In this document: piece by piece, positions 8,530 to 18,286 of the stretch
How positions within the stretch are numbered: position 1 is the first letter of the stretch
Layout: each line of letters starts with the position of its first letter
Assembly (NCBI GenBank): GCA_032353305.1
Contig: JAUCNG010122209.1
Span: forward strand, 1-21,228
Reading direction: 5' to 3'
From: Cephalothrix spiralis
Lineage: Eukaryota > Nemertea > Palaeonemertea > Archinemertea > Cephalotrichidae
Length of the DNA stretch: 21,228 bases
Notes under the pieces: generated by a model
The model's database searches: none
What the model was told of the DNA's origin: nothing
What the model saw: the letters and a program-made list of their open reading frames with translations, nothing else
Made by a program: the position numbers and the translations under genes

Positions 8530-10209
8530 TTTTGCCCGTGCCGATGTCAAAAACATGTGATTAGTGGAAAGACTAGCATAGGTAATAATTTGACATTATT
8601 TTTAAGAGGGATCACGTACATAAAGTCGGGCCATAAAATGTAAAGAACAATCGATGGGACTGAGTACATTCGTTTTACTAAAAGTACTTTTTTAGGATTC
8701 GCTATTGACTTCTAGTATACTGTTAGAATTGGCACATAATTGATGTAGATTGTTAAAAATAATCTTTATTTTTAACATCTATGCAATCAACTATCATTTT
8801 TATTCATAACTCTTTTATTAAGCGGTTAATTCTAATTAAAAAACCGAATGTCGGTTATATTAGCGATTGATAGTAAGAATTACTATTGATCTTTTGAATA
8901 GATTTACTATTAATCTTTATAACTAATAATCGTGAGTTTCTTTTCGATTAATCTTTAAAAAGACGAGTATAAAGATTAATCTTTAAATAAAATAGCTCGT
9001 ACATTAACACTTATTTGGCAAATTTGACCCCCACTAAATATCTCCGAATCGAATGGAGATTGAAACTTGAAATTTTTTATACGCTTAGATCGATATCTCA
9101 ACTGAATTTTTGGTAGGTTTGAAAAAAATATATTTTCAACTTTGGCCCTGGGGGCTAATTTAGTTAGTGACGTCATCAATTTTTGGGAAATTTATGTACA
9201 AAAAAACATGAAGGTAGACAGCAATTAAACGATAACAGAAGACAGGTATATAAAATGTTGTGTGGCAGTTGGATTCGGTATAACACATTATTCCATCGTG
9301 AAAAAAATGGGTGGCGAGGTTAGCCCTCTCAAGGTCATAATGTATTATGTATGTAGGGTGTTGTTCTGCAATATGGGGTTATAAATTGATTAACACTCGT
9401 AATTCAGACATTAATATAGATAGAATTATGAAATTTTGTATGGTACCTTGAGACAAATTTAAGAAAAAATATTAATTATTTACTTGTTGGGAGCCAATTT
9501 AGTTTGTGACGACACAACGTTTTTTAGTTTCCCATATACCGAGAATAAACTCGAGGCCTTGTGTAGTTAGAAAGACCGTACTTTTTATATGTAGAAGCAA
9601 TCTACAATCAAAAAATTACAATTTTGTATTTATGAGATATCGATTTTTTCTATAAACCGAAATGAACGACCGTCATTGTAAAAAAAATTGACTCATATTT
9701 TAGATTGGCCTAATTAGAGGCCCGCGGGGGGTTGTTGGAGGGCGATACTAACCTTTGTATACTAAGGTAGTGGCCCCCCTGATGAAGAAAAATCCAATTT
9801 TTTTCACTTTTGGATGGCCAGATAGATTTTAGGAAATATCACCAAAAATTGGCAAGATCGAAAAAACACAAGGGAAGTTATTAGCAAAACACCTCAGGTG
9901 GGGGCAAATTTTGCCCGTCTAGTGCGTATAGGGTTACCGAACGGTACATTTGATTCATCCAAATATCATTTCTTGTCTAACCCGTATATACACGTCTGAT
10001 GAAGTGTTAGGATTATATGAGTCGGGTCACAGTATAACAAAGAGACGGAGCGTCATCTAACACCGAGTTTAGTAAGTGTTTGTTGGAAAAAATATGCTTG
10101 AAAATGGAACAAATGAGCAAAAAACAGTATAACATTCATTTATCATGTTTAAAATAATTCTTTTGTGTGATTTACGGTTGGTTGTTATAATGTTGAAATA
10201 GTCTGCAAA
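8530..10209. other. Intron 5' part; no gene seen
   Basis: AT-rich, with local inverted repeats: a hairpin with arms TGTTAAAAATAA / TTATTTTTAACA (about 8747-8780) and a palindrome AAAGATTAATCTTT (about 8972-8985) among several GATTAATCTTT copies. Two related stretches, about 9150-9195 and 9490-9530, share a GGGAGC-AATTTAGTT-GTGACG pattern, so part is an old dispersed repeat. The minus-strand frame at 8976-9179 looks like chance within that repeat. Confidence 0.5.
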
Positions 10210-10894
10210 CACGGTGTCCCTTAAGCTTTTCTTGGATTAAAAAAACATACATTTGATGATCTTTTGGGGTTTGGTAGTATCAATACCGTTGAGAACAAAA
10301 TCCTCGGATAGCAAGTTTTCGAGAAAATTCGATATGTCTAAATGGAGAATTTTCGTACATAAATCTGCAGTTTACAGCCATTTATATCCATTTAGAACAT
10401 GTAAATGTACAATTAGTGGAGGGACATAAACATGGGCATAACGCATGATTAAGGCATATTAGGAAATCGATTTGACTGTTCAGTCGAGCGGAACGAGTAT
10501 TTTCAACTACAATGCAAATAAGGTAAAGTCAACTCATAATTGACGTGAATGCATTCCATTGCATTTGCAAAACTTTATTGTCAGGTGACCTTGACCATTC
10601 ATGATCTAAATGAGATAAAAGTTATATATTTTTTATTTTTATTCGCTTGGGAATGTTTACAAAATGCAATCATTTATGCCATATGATGTATCAATGATTA
10701 TACCAGATTTTTAAAATAGGTGACCTTGAGCTTTTATTAGTATCCTTAACTGGTTTTTAAAGCGTATGCTTTCCCTATATATTTAATCTGGACTGGTTTC
10801 TACTTTATCTATTATGCATATAGTTCGTATTTTTATCATAACAAATTGAAACTAGAAGTTCCGCAGGAACATTCAAAAGTTTTCACTTACAGAA

Positions 10895-12334
10895 CACGGT
10901 GTCCCTTAAGGCGCGCCAACTTTCGAACGGTATATCATCGGATTTTTTGTTTGATTTAGGTAGCTGAAATCCTACTTATCACAGAACCCGTGTCAAAAAA
11001 ATAGCTTATCGGGACCGATTTCGATTAATTTCGATTTTTAAAAATCGATAGTCGATATTTGGACCATTAATGGCCGATTTGAGGCATTTATAATGATTTT
11101 AGCCTATACAAATTTATTATGAGCTAATAGAAATAGGGTAATAATTAGTTAAATGACGTCATTGTTGAGTCAGTATAATGGTTCAGTGATGCGTAACGAC
11201 AATTTTTTAAATTTTTTCGTCTTGATACAATGTACTAACTTGTATTTGGTAATGTCGGAGCTTCCTATTACTTATCTAGCCATGCCCTTGTCCTTCTGTA
11301 GTCAGTTATTGTTATATATCCGATATGTGACGTCATAGATTGCTTTTTGCGACCGTTTATGAAGTACATAAAATTGCTTAAATTCGTAAAATTCGGTATA
11401 AAACCGGAAGTTGTCATTATGCAGAAATGAAATAGGTATGTTTATCATATATTTATCCTCAGCTGCTATTCCATGTTCACCTGCAGCCTAATTAATGGTT
11501 GTACACAACAGAAAAGTTACTTTTAAATTAAATTTTTGTATATTTTTAATTTAGATACAGCCCCTGACGTCATATATTATGATTAGATGTACACTTATCC
11601 CACATGGTATGATGTGATAAGACATATTAAAGATCATTAAAAGTTTTTTCAGAGCAGTTATGAGTCCCTAAGCTTACTACATCTGGTTTTATTCCAAACT
11701 ACATAGACCTTATTCTTCATTTTCTAAAATGCCTGAATCTAGATCCGGCCCTCTGACGTCATATAATAGGTTATTGAAGCATTTTAACACATGGGGATGG
11801 GCAGTTGGAGATGAATGTATGATAAACAGACCCATTTTATGTCTGTATACTGACAACTTCCGGTTTTATACTGAATTTTACGAATTTAAGTAATTTTATG
11901 TACTTCATAAACAGCGATCTATGACGTCGGATATCGGCTATATATACCAGTAAATGATTACAGAAGGACAAGGGCAGTGCTAGAGAAGTAATAGAAAGCT
12001 CCGACATTACTAAATACAAGTAAGTACATTGTATTAAGACGATTTTTTTTTTAAAAATGTCGTTACGCATCACTGAACATTTATACCGACTCAACAATGA
12101 CGTCATTCAACTAATTATTACCCTATTTCTATTAGCTCATAATACAAGTCGGCAATTTTTGGTCCAAATATCGACTATCGATTTTTAAAATCAAAATTAA
12201 TCGAAATCGGTCCCGATTAAGCTATTTTTTGGACACTGGTTATGTGATAAGGAGGTATTTATTAGCTACCTTAATCCAAAAAAAAATCCGATGATATACC
12301 TTTTGAAAGTTGGCGCGCCTTAAGGGACACCGTG
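10895..12334. mobile_element. 1.44-kb near-palindromic element nested in the 5-kb element
   Basis: It starts CACGGTGTCCCTTAAG and ends with the reverse complement, with perfect 4-bp flanking repeats AGAA (10891-10894 and 12335-12338). The arms (about 10895-11450 and 11810-12334) are reverse complements, including GGCGCGCCAACTTTC next to the ends, and weaker similarity reaches towards the middle. Paired frames on the two arms (plus 11153-11338, minus 11837-12106) begin with similar MTSLLS peptides simply because the arms are homologous. No transposase is present. The same 16-bp terminus as the host element implies mobilisation by the same enzyme. Confidence 0.85.
11154..12105. promoter_or_regulatory. 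Cluster of TGACGTCA (CRE-type) sites
   Basis: The 8-bp palindrome TGACGTCA, the CREB/ATF site, occurs at 11154-11161, 11328-11335, 11565-11572, 11754-11761 and 12098-12105, with a one-mismatch copy at 11922-11929. Four of these six sit in mirrored arm positions, so palindrome structure explains part of the count, but the central pair is additional. Binding is not shown. CpG in the core could also be a methylation target. Confidence 0.5.
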
Positions 12335-12338
12335 AGAA

Positions 12339-14152
12339 GGCTATATATTGCATAGTTGTTTTGAGAGTAATTAAATGGTGTACACATTTCTTATAGATAA
12401 ACCTTGATGCCCTTAAAGTATTCATTTGACATAATATTGTATAATGGTTACATTGTAAAGATGAAAATATTTCAGATAAATCAGAGAAATTTACCAAAAC
12501 CGCGCATGCGCATTTCTATCAAAACCAAAATAGGTCGACTGAATCCAGAATGTCCACATTTCTATTAGTGCGTAATATATATGTACGCCCTAAAACCAAT
12601 TTTAAGGTCATCCTAGGGGTTTTGTGGAATTAAGAATGAAATTTATTTTTTTTACAAATATCGTTCTCCGGCTCCCTAGTGTCAAAAAGTAAATAAAGAA
12701 ATATTTTATTTCAGAAATGAAAACTAGAGAATACTTTCGTGTGAATATACCTAGGTTTGATTAATATTATTATTTATATAAGTTATTAACCATTAAAAAG
12801 AGGTCTGTAAATTCACATTATGCAGTCATTTCCGCCTTCAAAATATGATATACAATTCAAACCAAGACCAAAGTATGTATTTTTTAGTAATACATGTTTT
12901 GTGCGGTCTGTGAGTTTTTGCAATTTCTATGTGGGCCTCAAGGGCAAAAAACGGCATTTCGCAGACACGCTATATTTTTCAGTTGTCATAATCTCAGCTA
13001 TCCGACATCGTAGAAACTAGAGTTTTATATCAGTGCAACCGTACTTCTCTTGTCAGTAACATTAACTTGAAATCTCATTGGTCAGATTAACATATGAGGG
13101 GATGGACTGCATCAAAAATCTGTCAGTTTTCCTTCAAACTCGCGCGTAAACCTCAGAATAATTTTATCCTCTTCGAGCCAGATGCCTTAAAATTCTACCA
13201 CATGTGGTTATCTCGAGAGCTCTAATATCTGATCGGATTATCATACGCACCTGTAGACCAGTCATTATACTCAAATTATGAATTAAAAAATATCTCTACC
13301 AACGGTAGATTAAGTCAAATTTAATGTTATATTATAATTTGTCTTTCACTTGGGAAAAAAATCTTGCATAATTATGTAAGTTTGATAAAAATCGGACCAC
13401 AAGAACCGAAAACTAGATCAAACAACTACCGACGCGGATATTTTTTGACTGTATTAAAAATTAAGAGCTTATTTAACAACAATTTATACATCAAAATGAC
13501 CAGGATTAATTTAGGTTTTCGAATATTTTACTGAAGTTGTCGTTTTCGAGATTTTTTTTTGAAATGTCGTATATGTCTGAAGTATTATTCTGACCGCTCT
13601 GTAACCCTTAACAGAGCATTTCCCTTTATCACCGTTATGTTTATATTAGCCGGGAAATTCAAATTATCTGAAATAAGCTTCAACATCTGCGGGAGAAATG
13701 CTTATTGAGCATCTCAGTTTTGTATGATTTTATGATTTTCTCGCAAAACCCCTTGTATGACCTTAACAGATATATTGGCAATTTTCAGTTTACAGATAAA
13801 CACCCGAAATTTGCCAAAATATGGCCCATATCTGAAAAACTATAAGAGATAGAGAAAAATGGAGCAGACACTTCCGAAAGAACCGGATGAGATCTATTCA
13901 ACTATGAAATTTGAAGGTCCTATCACAATCAGAAATATTTTTTACAATTTTTGAGAAATTGTCATAAAAATGAAATTTTAGAAAAAATGATTTTGCGGCG
14001 AAACTATTAACATTTTGTACAGATTTATATTATAAAAAGTTGTAGAGCTTGGTATTATCTATCAACCTGCAAATTTTCGGCGTGATCACTCAACCGTGAA
14101 AGGAGTTATGGTTATTTAAATACGTTAACTTACAGCGCCACTCGTGCAGTAG
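12339..14152. other. Interior of the 5-kb element; no gene seen
   Basis: The frames at 12240-12497 (minus) and 12820-13020 (plus) have no recognisable motif, and there is no DDE/DDD transposase or zinc-finger signature. Low-complexity purine-rich stretches prevail. An ATTGGTCAGATTAAC motif lies near 13076. Confidence 0.5.
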
Positions 14153-14235
14153 CAGTGGCGTAACGCAACATTTGGGGCCCCCGTCAATTTTTGCTCGGGG
14201 CCCCCCGAGCTCAGTGGCTCCCCGTCACGCCACTG
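14153..14235 (+). mobile_element. 83-bp hAT-like miniature element
   Basis: It begins CAGTGGCGTAACG and ends CGTCACGCCACTG. An exact 8-bp direct repeat TGCAGTAG flanks it (14145-14152 and 14236-14243). Terminal CAGTGGCG and an 8-bp duplication are typical of hAT elements. The interior is GC-rich (GGGGCCCCC, then GGGGCCCCCCGAGCTCAG) and could fold. It sits inside the 5-kb element, so it inserted later. It is far too short to code for anything and must have been moved in trans. Confidence 0.88.
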
Positions 14236-14829
14236 TGCAGTAGCGGTGACCTAAATAAAATTTCCGGCTCGATAGATCGATAGTATATCAGTAGCAGATT
14301 TTTTTCATTTCATAGAAAAAGTCTAGGAGCATAAATTGTAGGAAAAAAATGCAGCGCCCCTAGCGGTGAAAGTATAAATATATTGGTTATGCGATAATAC
14401 AGCCTAGCATTTGAAGGTCTTATCAAGTACTACCTACTTACAGAATTTTAAATTTATACCTGTCGTGGTTACTGAGCTTGAACGATTTTAAGATTTTTAC
14501 AAAACGCCACCTATTGGCGAAAATAACAATAATTAAAAAAATTGAACCAGTTTCCGGCCAACAGGTCACCTATATCTATCATTAGTACAAATTTGGTACA
14601 AATCCATCGAGTAGATCCTGAGATCTGAAGTTTAGAATAATAATAATCTTGGTAAAAACAATAAGTTTAACACTTCGTGAAAGCTTAATAAGAAATGTCA
14701 AGGTAATTTGTCAAATAAAATGGTCCTTCGACATTGAAAATTAGAATATCACCACGGCAGTATGCCGATATTTTGCTAACACACAATTCATAGCACATAT
14801 TACCAAGGTAATGGTGTTTGGAAAATTTA
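14236..14829. other. No gene seen; interior of the 5-kb element
   Basis: Contains short GCGCC...GGCG motifs: GCAGCGCCCCTAGCGGTG near 14350 and ACGCCACCTATTGGCG near 14506. Together with CAGCGCCACT near 14133 they look like three diverged copies of one small unit. No coding frame. Confidence 0.5.
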
Positions 14830-15277
14830 ATATATACAGTTATTGCTGTTCAAGGTAAGTGGTCAAGGTAAACTGACCTTAAGGCTTCGCAAATGCAATG
14901 GAATGTATTAACGGATATCAGGGTCTCAATTATGAGTTGGCTTTACCTTATTTGTATTCCCATTTTGGGTCGCAAAGTGAAAATTAGTTTAAAAGTCTCG
15001 TTCCGCTCGACTTCATTCCTAATATGCCTAAATCATGCGCATGTTCATATCTCCTAATAGTACATTTACATGGTCTAAAATTAGTATAAATGGCTGTAAA
15101 CTGCAGATTTATGTACGATAATTCGCCATTTTTGAAATATAGATTTTCTCGAAACTTGCTATCCGATGATTTTGTTCTCAGCGGTACTGATACTAGTACA
15201 TATAAGCCTACCAAACCCCTAAAGATCAAAAAATGAATATTTTATTCAATCCAAGAAATGCTTAAGGGGACACCGTG

Positions 15278-15683
15278 CACATGGAGTTATGATCAGTCAT
15301 ATGTGACATGCTCTTTATCTTGTAGCCAAACTTTATTTATTGATGTAAGCGTTCTATTATTGGATTGAATATAATCAGGAAGATAAGGACCGTGCGTGTC
15401 GCCTTGAAAAACACATTTTTTGAAGTTGCAGGAAGACCACTGTTTTGTAACCACGATTCTGTTAATGTTACTATAGAGTTGATATAATACTTTGTCCCTA
15501 TTCGTCCTAAAGTATCTTCTAAGTTCTTTCCACGCTTTAACCTATCAATAAATAAGGTTAAAACACTTTGAATTCTTGGCAAACGTTTTGCGTGAGGAGT
15601 ACAAACGTAACATCACTTGCACAAAATATTGTTAATTTTTATTATTATTATTTTATCACTAATTATTTTATAAACTTTTTCAG
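15278..15683. other. Intron 3' end before exon B
   Basis: Unique-looking sequence between the transposon and exon B. The minus strand is open at 15337-15582 and extends to about 15615 without an ATG, giving a protein-like peptide (FIDRLKRGKNLEDTLG). I do not recognise it and cannot find splice partners. It may be a decayed exon of another gene or chance. The last 30 bp carry CTAAT and a T-rich tract ending in CAG. Confidence 0.4.
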
Positions 15684-15954
15684 GTGTCCCTTCGAAGACA
15701 TATTACGGTAAACTTGATATTGTTGTCGGAGGAGGTGATGCTGTCAAATTTGATGATGCTGTCGAATCAGATAGAGTACTTCGAAGTGGAAGTGACATAT
15801 CATCAGCAACAGCAAGTGCCGCAAAACCCACACTAATTCGAAGTGACAGTGAACTGTCATCAACAAGTGGCATATCATCAGCAAGTATCATATCATCAGC
15901 AAGTATCATTACAATGGATGATAATGATAGTTATGATGATGATAAACCTAACCT

Positions 15955-15991
<37 letters not shown>

Positions 15992-16672
15992 AAAGATGAT
16001 GATGAGTCAGTTGAAGAAAATGAAACATCATATTCATCCTGTGATACTGACAACACTTATCAAGATGATGGAGGCGATAATAAAGATTACGGTATTGGTT
16101 ACGCAACAGCAAGTGCACCATCATCTACCATGCACAATTGCGCAACAATGATAGAAGTAAAAAAAGGAGGAAAAGAATCTGTACATGAAGATGTAATCTC
16201 TCAAGTAATTTCTCAAGTAATTACGTTTGCATTTACGGAAAGGAACCGTTTTAGAAAAGCAGGTGCACAATGTGGGCGGAATTTCTTAGCAAAAAATATT
16301 CTCATAACCAAACGAGTTTTCTGTGTCTATTTTTATGATACAGAAAACGATATATTGGTTAGATCCCGATATTATCAGCTAAGTCATCCTCCTAATATTG
16401 TCCTTCTCGGAATACTTATGAATTTTGAGGTATTCTTTAAAGAAGCTAACTTATCGTCCTGCCACTCCTGCGAAAAATTGAATTTCCAAGAATTGGTATC
16501 CAAAAATGATATGGAAGGGTATAACGAGATTTATCAGTATATGCCTCATGTCGGTCGAAATCGAACCACGATGACAAATGTACTAAAGAAAAAACGTCAG
16601 AGGAGTCCAGACGAAACAGTGCAGACCGATTATGGAACCTCTCCAAAGAAAAAGAAAGAAGTTGAAAAATGA
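15684..16672 (+). CDS. PD-(D/E)XK-like nuclease-fold protein, last exon B
   Basis: Open from the acceptor at 15683 to a TGA at 16670-16672, with TAA as the next codon. Residues, numbered from exon A: 71-81 KTYYGKLDIVV (Asp78, codon 15716); 86-143 Ser/Thr/Ala-rich with repeated SSAS units; 144-200 acidic, including twelve consecutive Asp from GAT repeats (15956-15991); 222-229 MIEVKKGG (Glu224, Lys226); 234-250 a helix with ISQVISQV; 270-295 KNILITKRVFCVYFYDTEND, a strand-turn-strand; C-terminus with LKKKRQR and SPKKKK, NLS-like. The D...ExK...Q order is that of PD-(D/E)XK enzymes, here perhaps a DNA-acting nuclear protein. The loop between Asp and ExK is far longer than usual. Family identity is from motif order, and catalysis is unproven. 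An independent start at Met144 would lose the Asp motif. Confidence 0.75.
15764..15910 (+). repeat. Coding tandem repeat, Ser/Ala/Ile-rich
   Basis: Within exon B, units related to CATATCATCAGCAAGT recur at about 15796, 15870, 15887 and 15893, and a longer unit starting with TTCGAAGTG recurs at about 15780 and 15837. The reading is SSAS-type. It lies between the presumed catalytic Asp and the acidic tract, so the protein length here is likely to vary among individuals. Confidence 0.7.
15956..16004 (+). repeat. GAT microsatellite encoding poly-Asp
   Basis: Twelve GAT codons, one AAA, then three more GAT codons, in frame with exon B. Other frames give poly-Met or poly-Ile/stop-type readings and are shadows. 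Because the unit is three bases, expansion or contraction keeps the frame. Confidence 0.9.
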
Positions 16673-17142
16673 TAAGAGAATACTACTGTTGTAGTTTTCT
16701 TATATGGAAGTCCTGGATTTTTTTCCGCTCTTGCGAGAATATATTATTAATTGAAATATTGAATAACTGGGTTAGTGACTAGTAACCCACTATTGTTGCT
16801 CCGATTTTCAAATTCACGTTTTTAAAGGCTGACCAAGATATACGAGTTCATTGATATATGGCTAATTATTATTATCATTATTATTAGGCCTTTTATAGGC
16901 AAATGCATTTATTGAATTTTTTCATTTTTATGAATTGCGATGTTGCTTCAATTATTTGGTGAAATCGCAAAAGCGATCCACAACCCTCTTTAAGCTGCTA
17001 AGTATTTCACCGTATATTTGATTTTTTCATGAAAAAAGGACTGTGGTGCTACAAAATGATGGGATTAGAATTTTGATTTTTGGTCTTGTTATTAAAAAAA
17101 ATTAAATCAAAGGCCCAGTTGCCATGGTTTATCATGATCTAC
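16652..17142 (+). repeat. Tandem duplication copy 1, starting in the last codons of exon B
   Basis: Starts at AAGAAAGAAGTTGAAAAATGA, the last codons and stop of the gene, and runs to CATGATCTAC at 17142. The adjoining copy 2 starts again with AAGAAAGAAGTTAAAAAATGA. Copy 1 is the natural 3' UTR. It contains CTGGGTTAGTGACTAGTAACCCA, which folds as a hairpin around TGGGTTA / TAACCCA (about 16768-16790). No AATAAA is obvious in copy 1; ATTAAA occurs near 17092. Confidence 0.85.
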
Positions 17143-17246
17143 AAGAAAGAAGTTAAAAAATGATAAGAAAATATACAAACTACTGTTATAGTTTTCTTAT
17201 ATGGAAGTCCTGGATTTTTTTCCGCTCTTGCGAGAATATATAATTG

Positions 17247-18286
17247 CATGGTGACAAGTGCCTCATATAATTCCTATTATTCCTATTAAAAAAATAGGAA
17301 TCCTATATTTCCTATTTTTCTTGAAAACCTCCTATATTTCCTATAATTTCGACAAAAAATGATTAAATTTCCTTTTCATGCACTGATATGATTTAACTGC
17401 ATAATTTAATGAAAATGGTGTCAAAAAATTCTCGCCTCGCTTCGCTCGACATATTATTTTATCATTTAAGGTTTATTTGTGTAAAGGTGGGTGCTAAAAA
17501 TTGGAGATTTATTATAGCTAGAGTCTCTGAATAAATTATATGCATAGATCATATCTATTTATTGAAAAGCAAAAATAAATTGTTTGTAGTTTGTAATTAT
17601 TAAAAAATTCACTCATATTATCAAAAATAACTCATAAATTGCTAGAAAACCTTAAAAAATCTCATAAAAACCAAAAAATCTCCGAAAATAGCAAAAACGA
17701 CTATGAGGCCCGATAAGGATAACAATATGTTGAATGTCTTATGAGCCCAATACAAGCTATTTTGATGCGGAAATTCAGTCCCCTCCCCAAAATGAAAAAT
17801 ATCACTTTTCTAATTCATCCAAATCCGTTGAGAAATCAAACGGGAGAGGAGGTAGAGGCCTTCAGAGAGCTCAAAATTCCCAAAAAACGGACCCCCTTAA
17901 AGTTCTCAGAAATGTTCTATTAGCCCCCTAAATCGACAATTGAATCCGCAAATAATCTATTATTCGTTATACATTAGCATTATGTTTTCTATATTAACCC
18001 ACATTCTGCAAAATTCATATTATTTGTAGTTCTTTGTATTTGATTTTTTCGGTGAAGACTCGGAGGTAAAAAATTTTATCAAGAGGAATTTTTATATCGC
18101 TGAAATCTATTATTCTATGCTTAATTTACCTGTAAACCCATTTTTTGTTCTAGAAATTATGAAAAGTTCCATATTACCCGAAATTTTTGCTCAAATTCTC
18201 CTATTTGTTCCTATATTTTGGTCAAAAATTCTCCTATAATCTCTATATTTCCTACTTTTTCGACACCTTTTCCACTTGTCACCGTG
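17247..18286. mobile_element. 1.04-kb non-autonomous element with CAYGGTGACAAGTG ends
   Basis: The left end CATGGTGACAAGTG (17247-17260) and right end CACTTGTCACCGTG (18273-18286) are inverted repeats with one mismatch. A 6-bp direct repeat TAATTG flanks it (17241-17246 and 18287-18292), and comparison with copy 1 shows the target without the insert. TCCTATATTTCCTAT-like subterminal repeats lie near both ends (about 17270-17345 and 18195-18260). Two overlapping frames at 17734-17931 show no known motif. No transposase. Confidence 0.85.
17415..17592 (+). repeat. Dispersed repeat, copy 1 (inside the 1.04-kb element)
   Basis: Shares with 19443-19616 the string TTCTCGCCTCGCT-CGCTCG, then TTTATTTGTG, GTGC-AAAAA, GAGTCTCT-AAT-AATTATATGC and a TTTGTCTGTAGT-like end. 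The copy to the right may mark an older, eroded relative of the same element. Confidence 0.65.

Larger units (their letters stand above)
10210..15277. mobile_element. 5.07-kb CACGGTG-ended element with ~430-bp inverted arms
   Basis: The left arm (10210 to about 10640) starts CACGGTGTCCCTTAAG, and its reverse complement ends the element (about 14830-15277, with one extra C in the terminus). The arms share, in order, a TTTTGGGGTTTGGTAG-like block, a CTATCCGAGGATTTTGTTC-like block, TAAATCTGCAGTTTACAGCC, a CGAGCGGAACGAG block and TGCAATGGAATG. Flanks CAAA (10206-10209) and CACA (15278-15281) look like an imperfect 4-bp target duplication. No transposase frame remains. Without its two nested insertions it is about 3.5 kb. 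CAC-type ends with 4-bp duplications recall the Chapaev branch of the CMC superfamily, but this is tentative. Confidence 0.75.
8525..15683 (+). other. Inferred 7.2-kb intron, filled by transposons
   Basis: The donor GTATGT at 8525 and the acceptor ACTTTTTCAG ending at 15683 have matching phase (1), and a CTAAT branch-like motif lies about 20-25 bp before the acceptor, as it does before exon A. No alternative exon with compatible splice sites stands out between. Most of the intron is the CACGGTG-ended element at 10210-15277 and its nested insertions. The join is inferred from phase and protein logic, not seen in a transcript. Confidence 0.5.

Noticed and set aside
8371-8643. Unspliced 90-codon gene starting at Met 8371
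   Set aside because: The coding character fades after the GTATGT donor at 8525 and the splice phase fits exon B exactly; kept only as a possible start.
10210-10216. CACGGTG ends taken as RAG recombination signals or a ProtoRAG element
   Set aside because: No nonamer with 12/23 spacing and no RAG-like transposase; the best duplication is 4 bp, not 5 bp.
11153-12106. Paired MTSLLS-type frames as a duplicated gene
   Set aside because: They lie in the two arms of a near-palindromic transposon; similarity follows from arm homology and the second is degenerate.
15843-16151. Poly-Met frame overlapping the GAT repeat
   Set aside because: It is the shifted reading of the microsatellite inside exon B; the poly-Asp frame continues into the ExK motif and is the real one.
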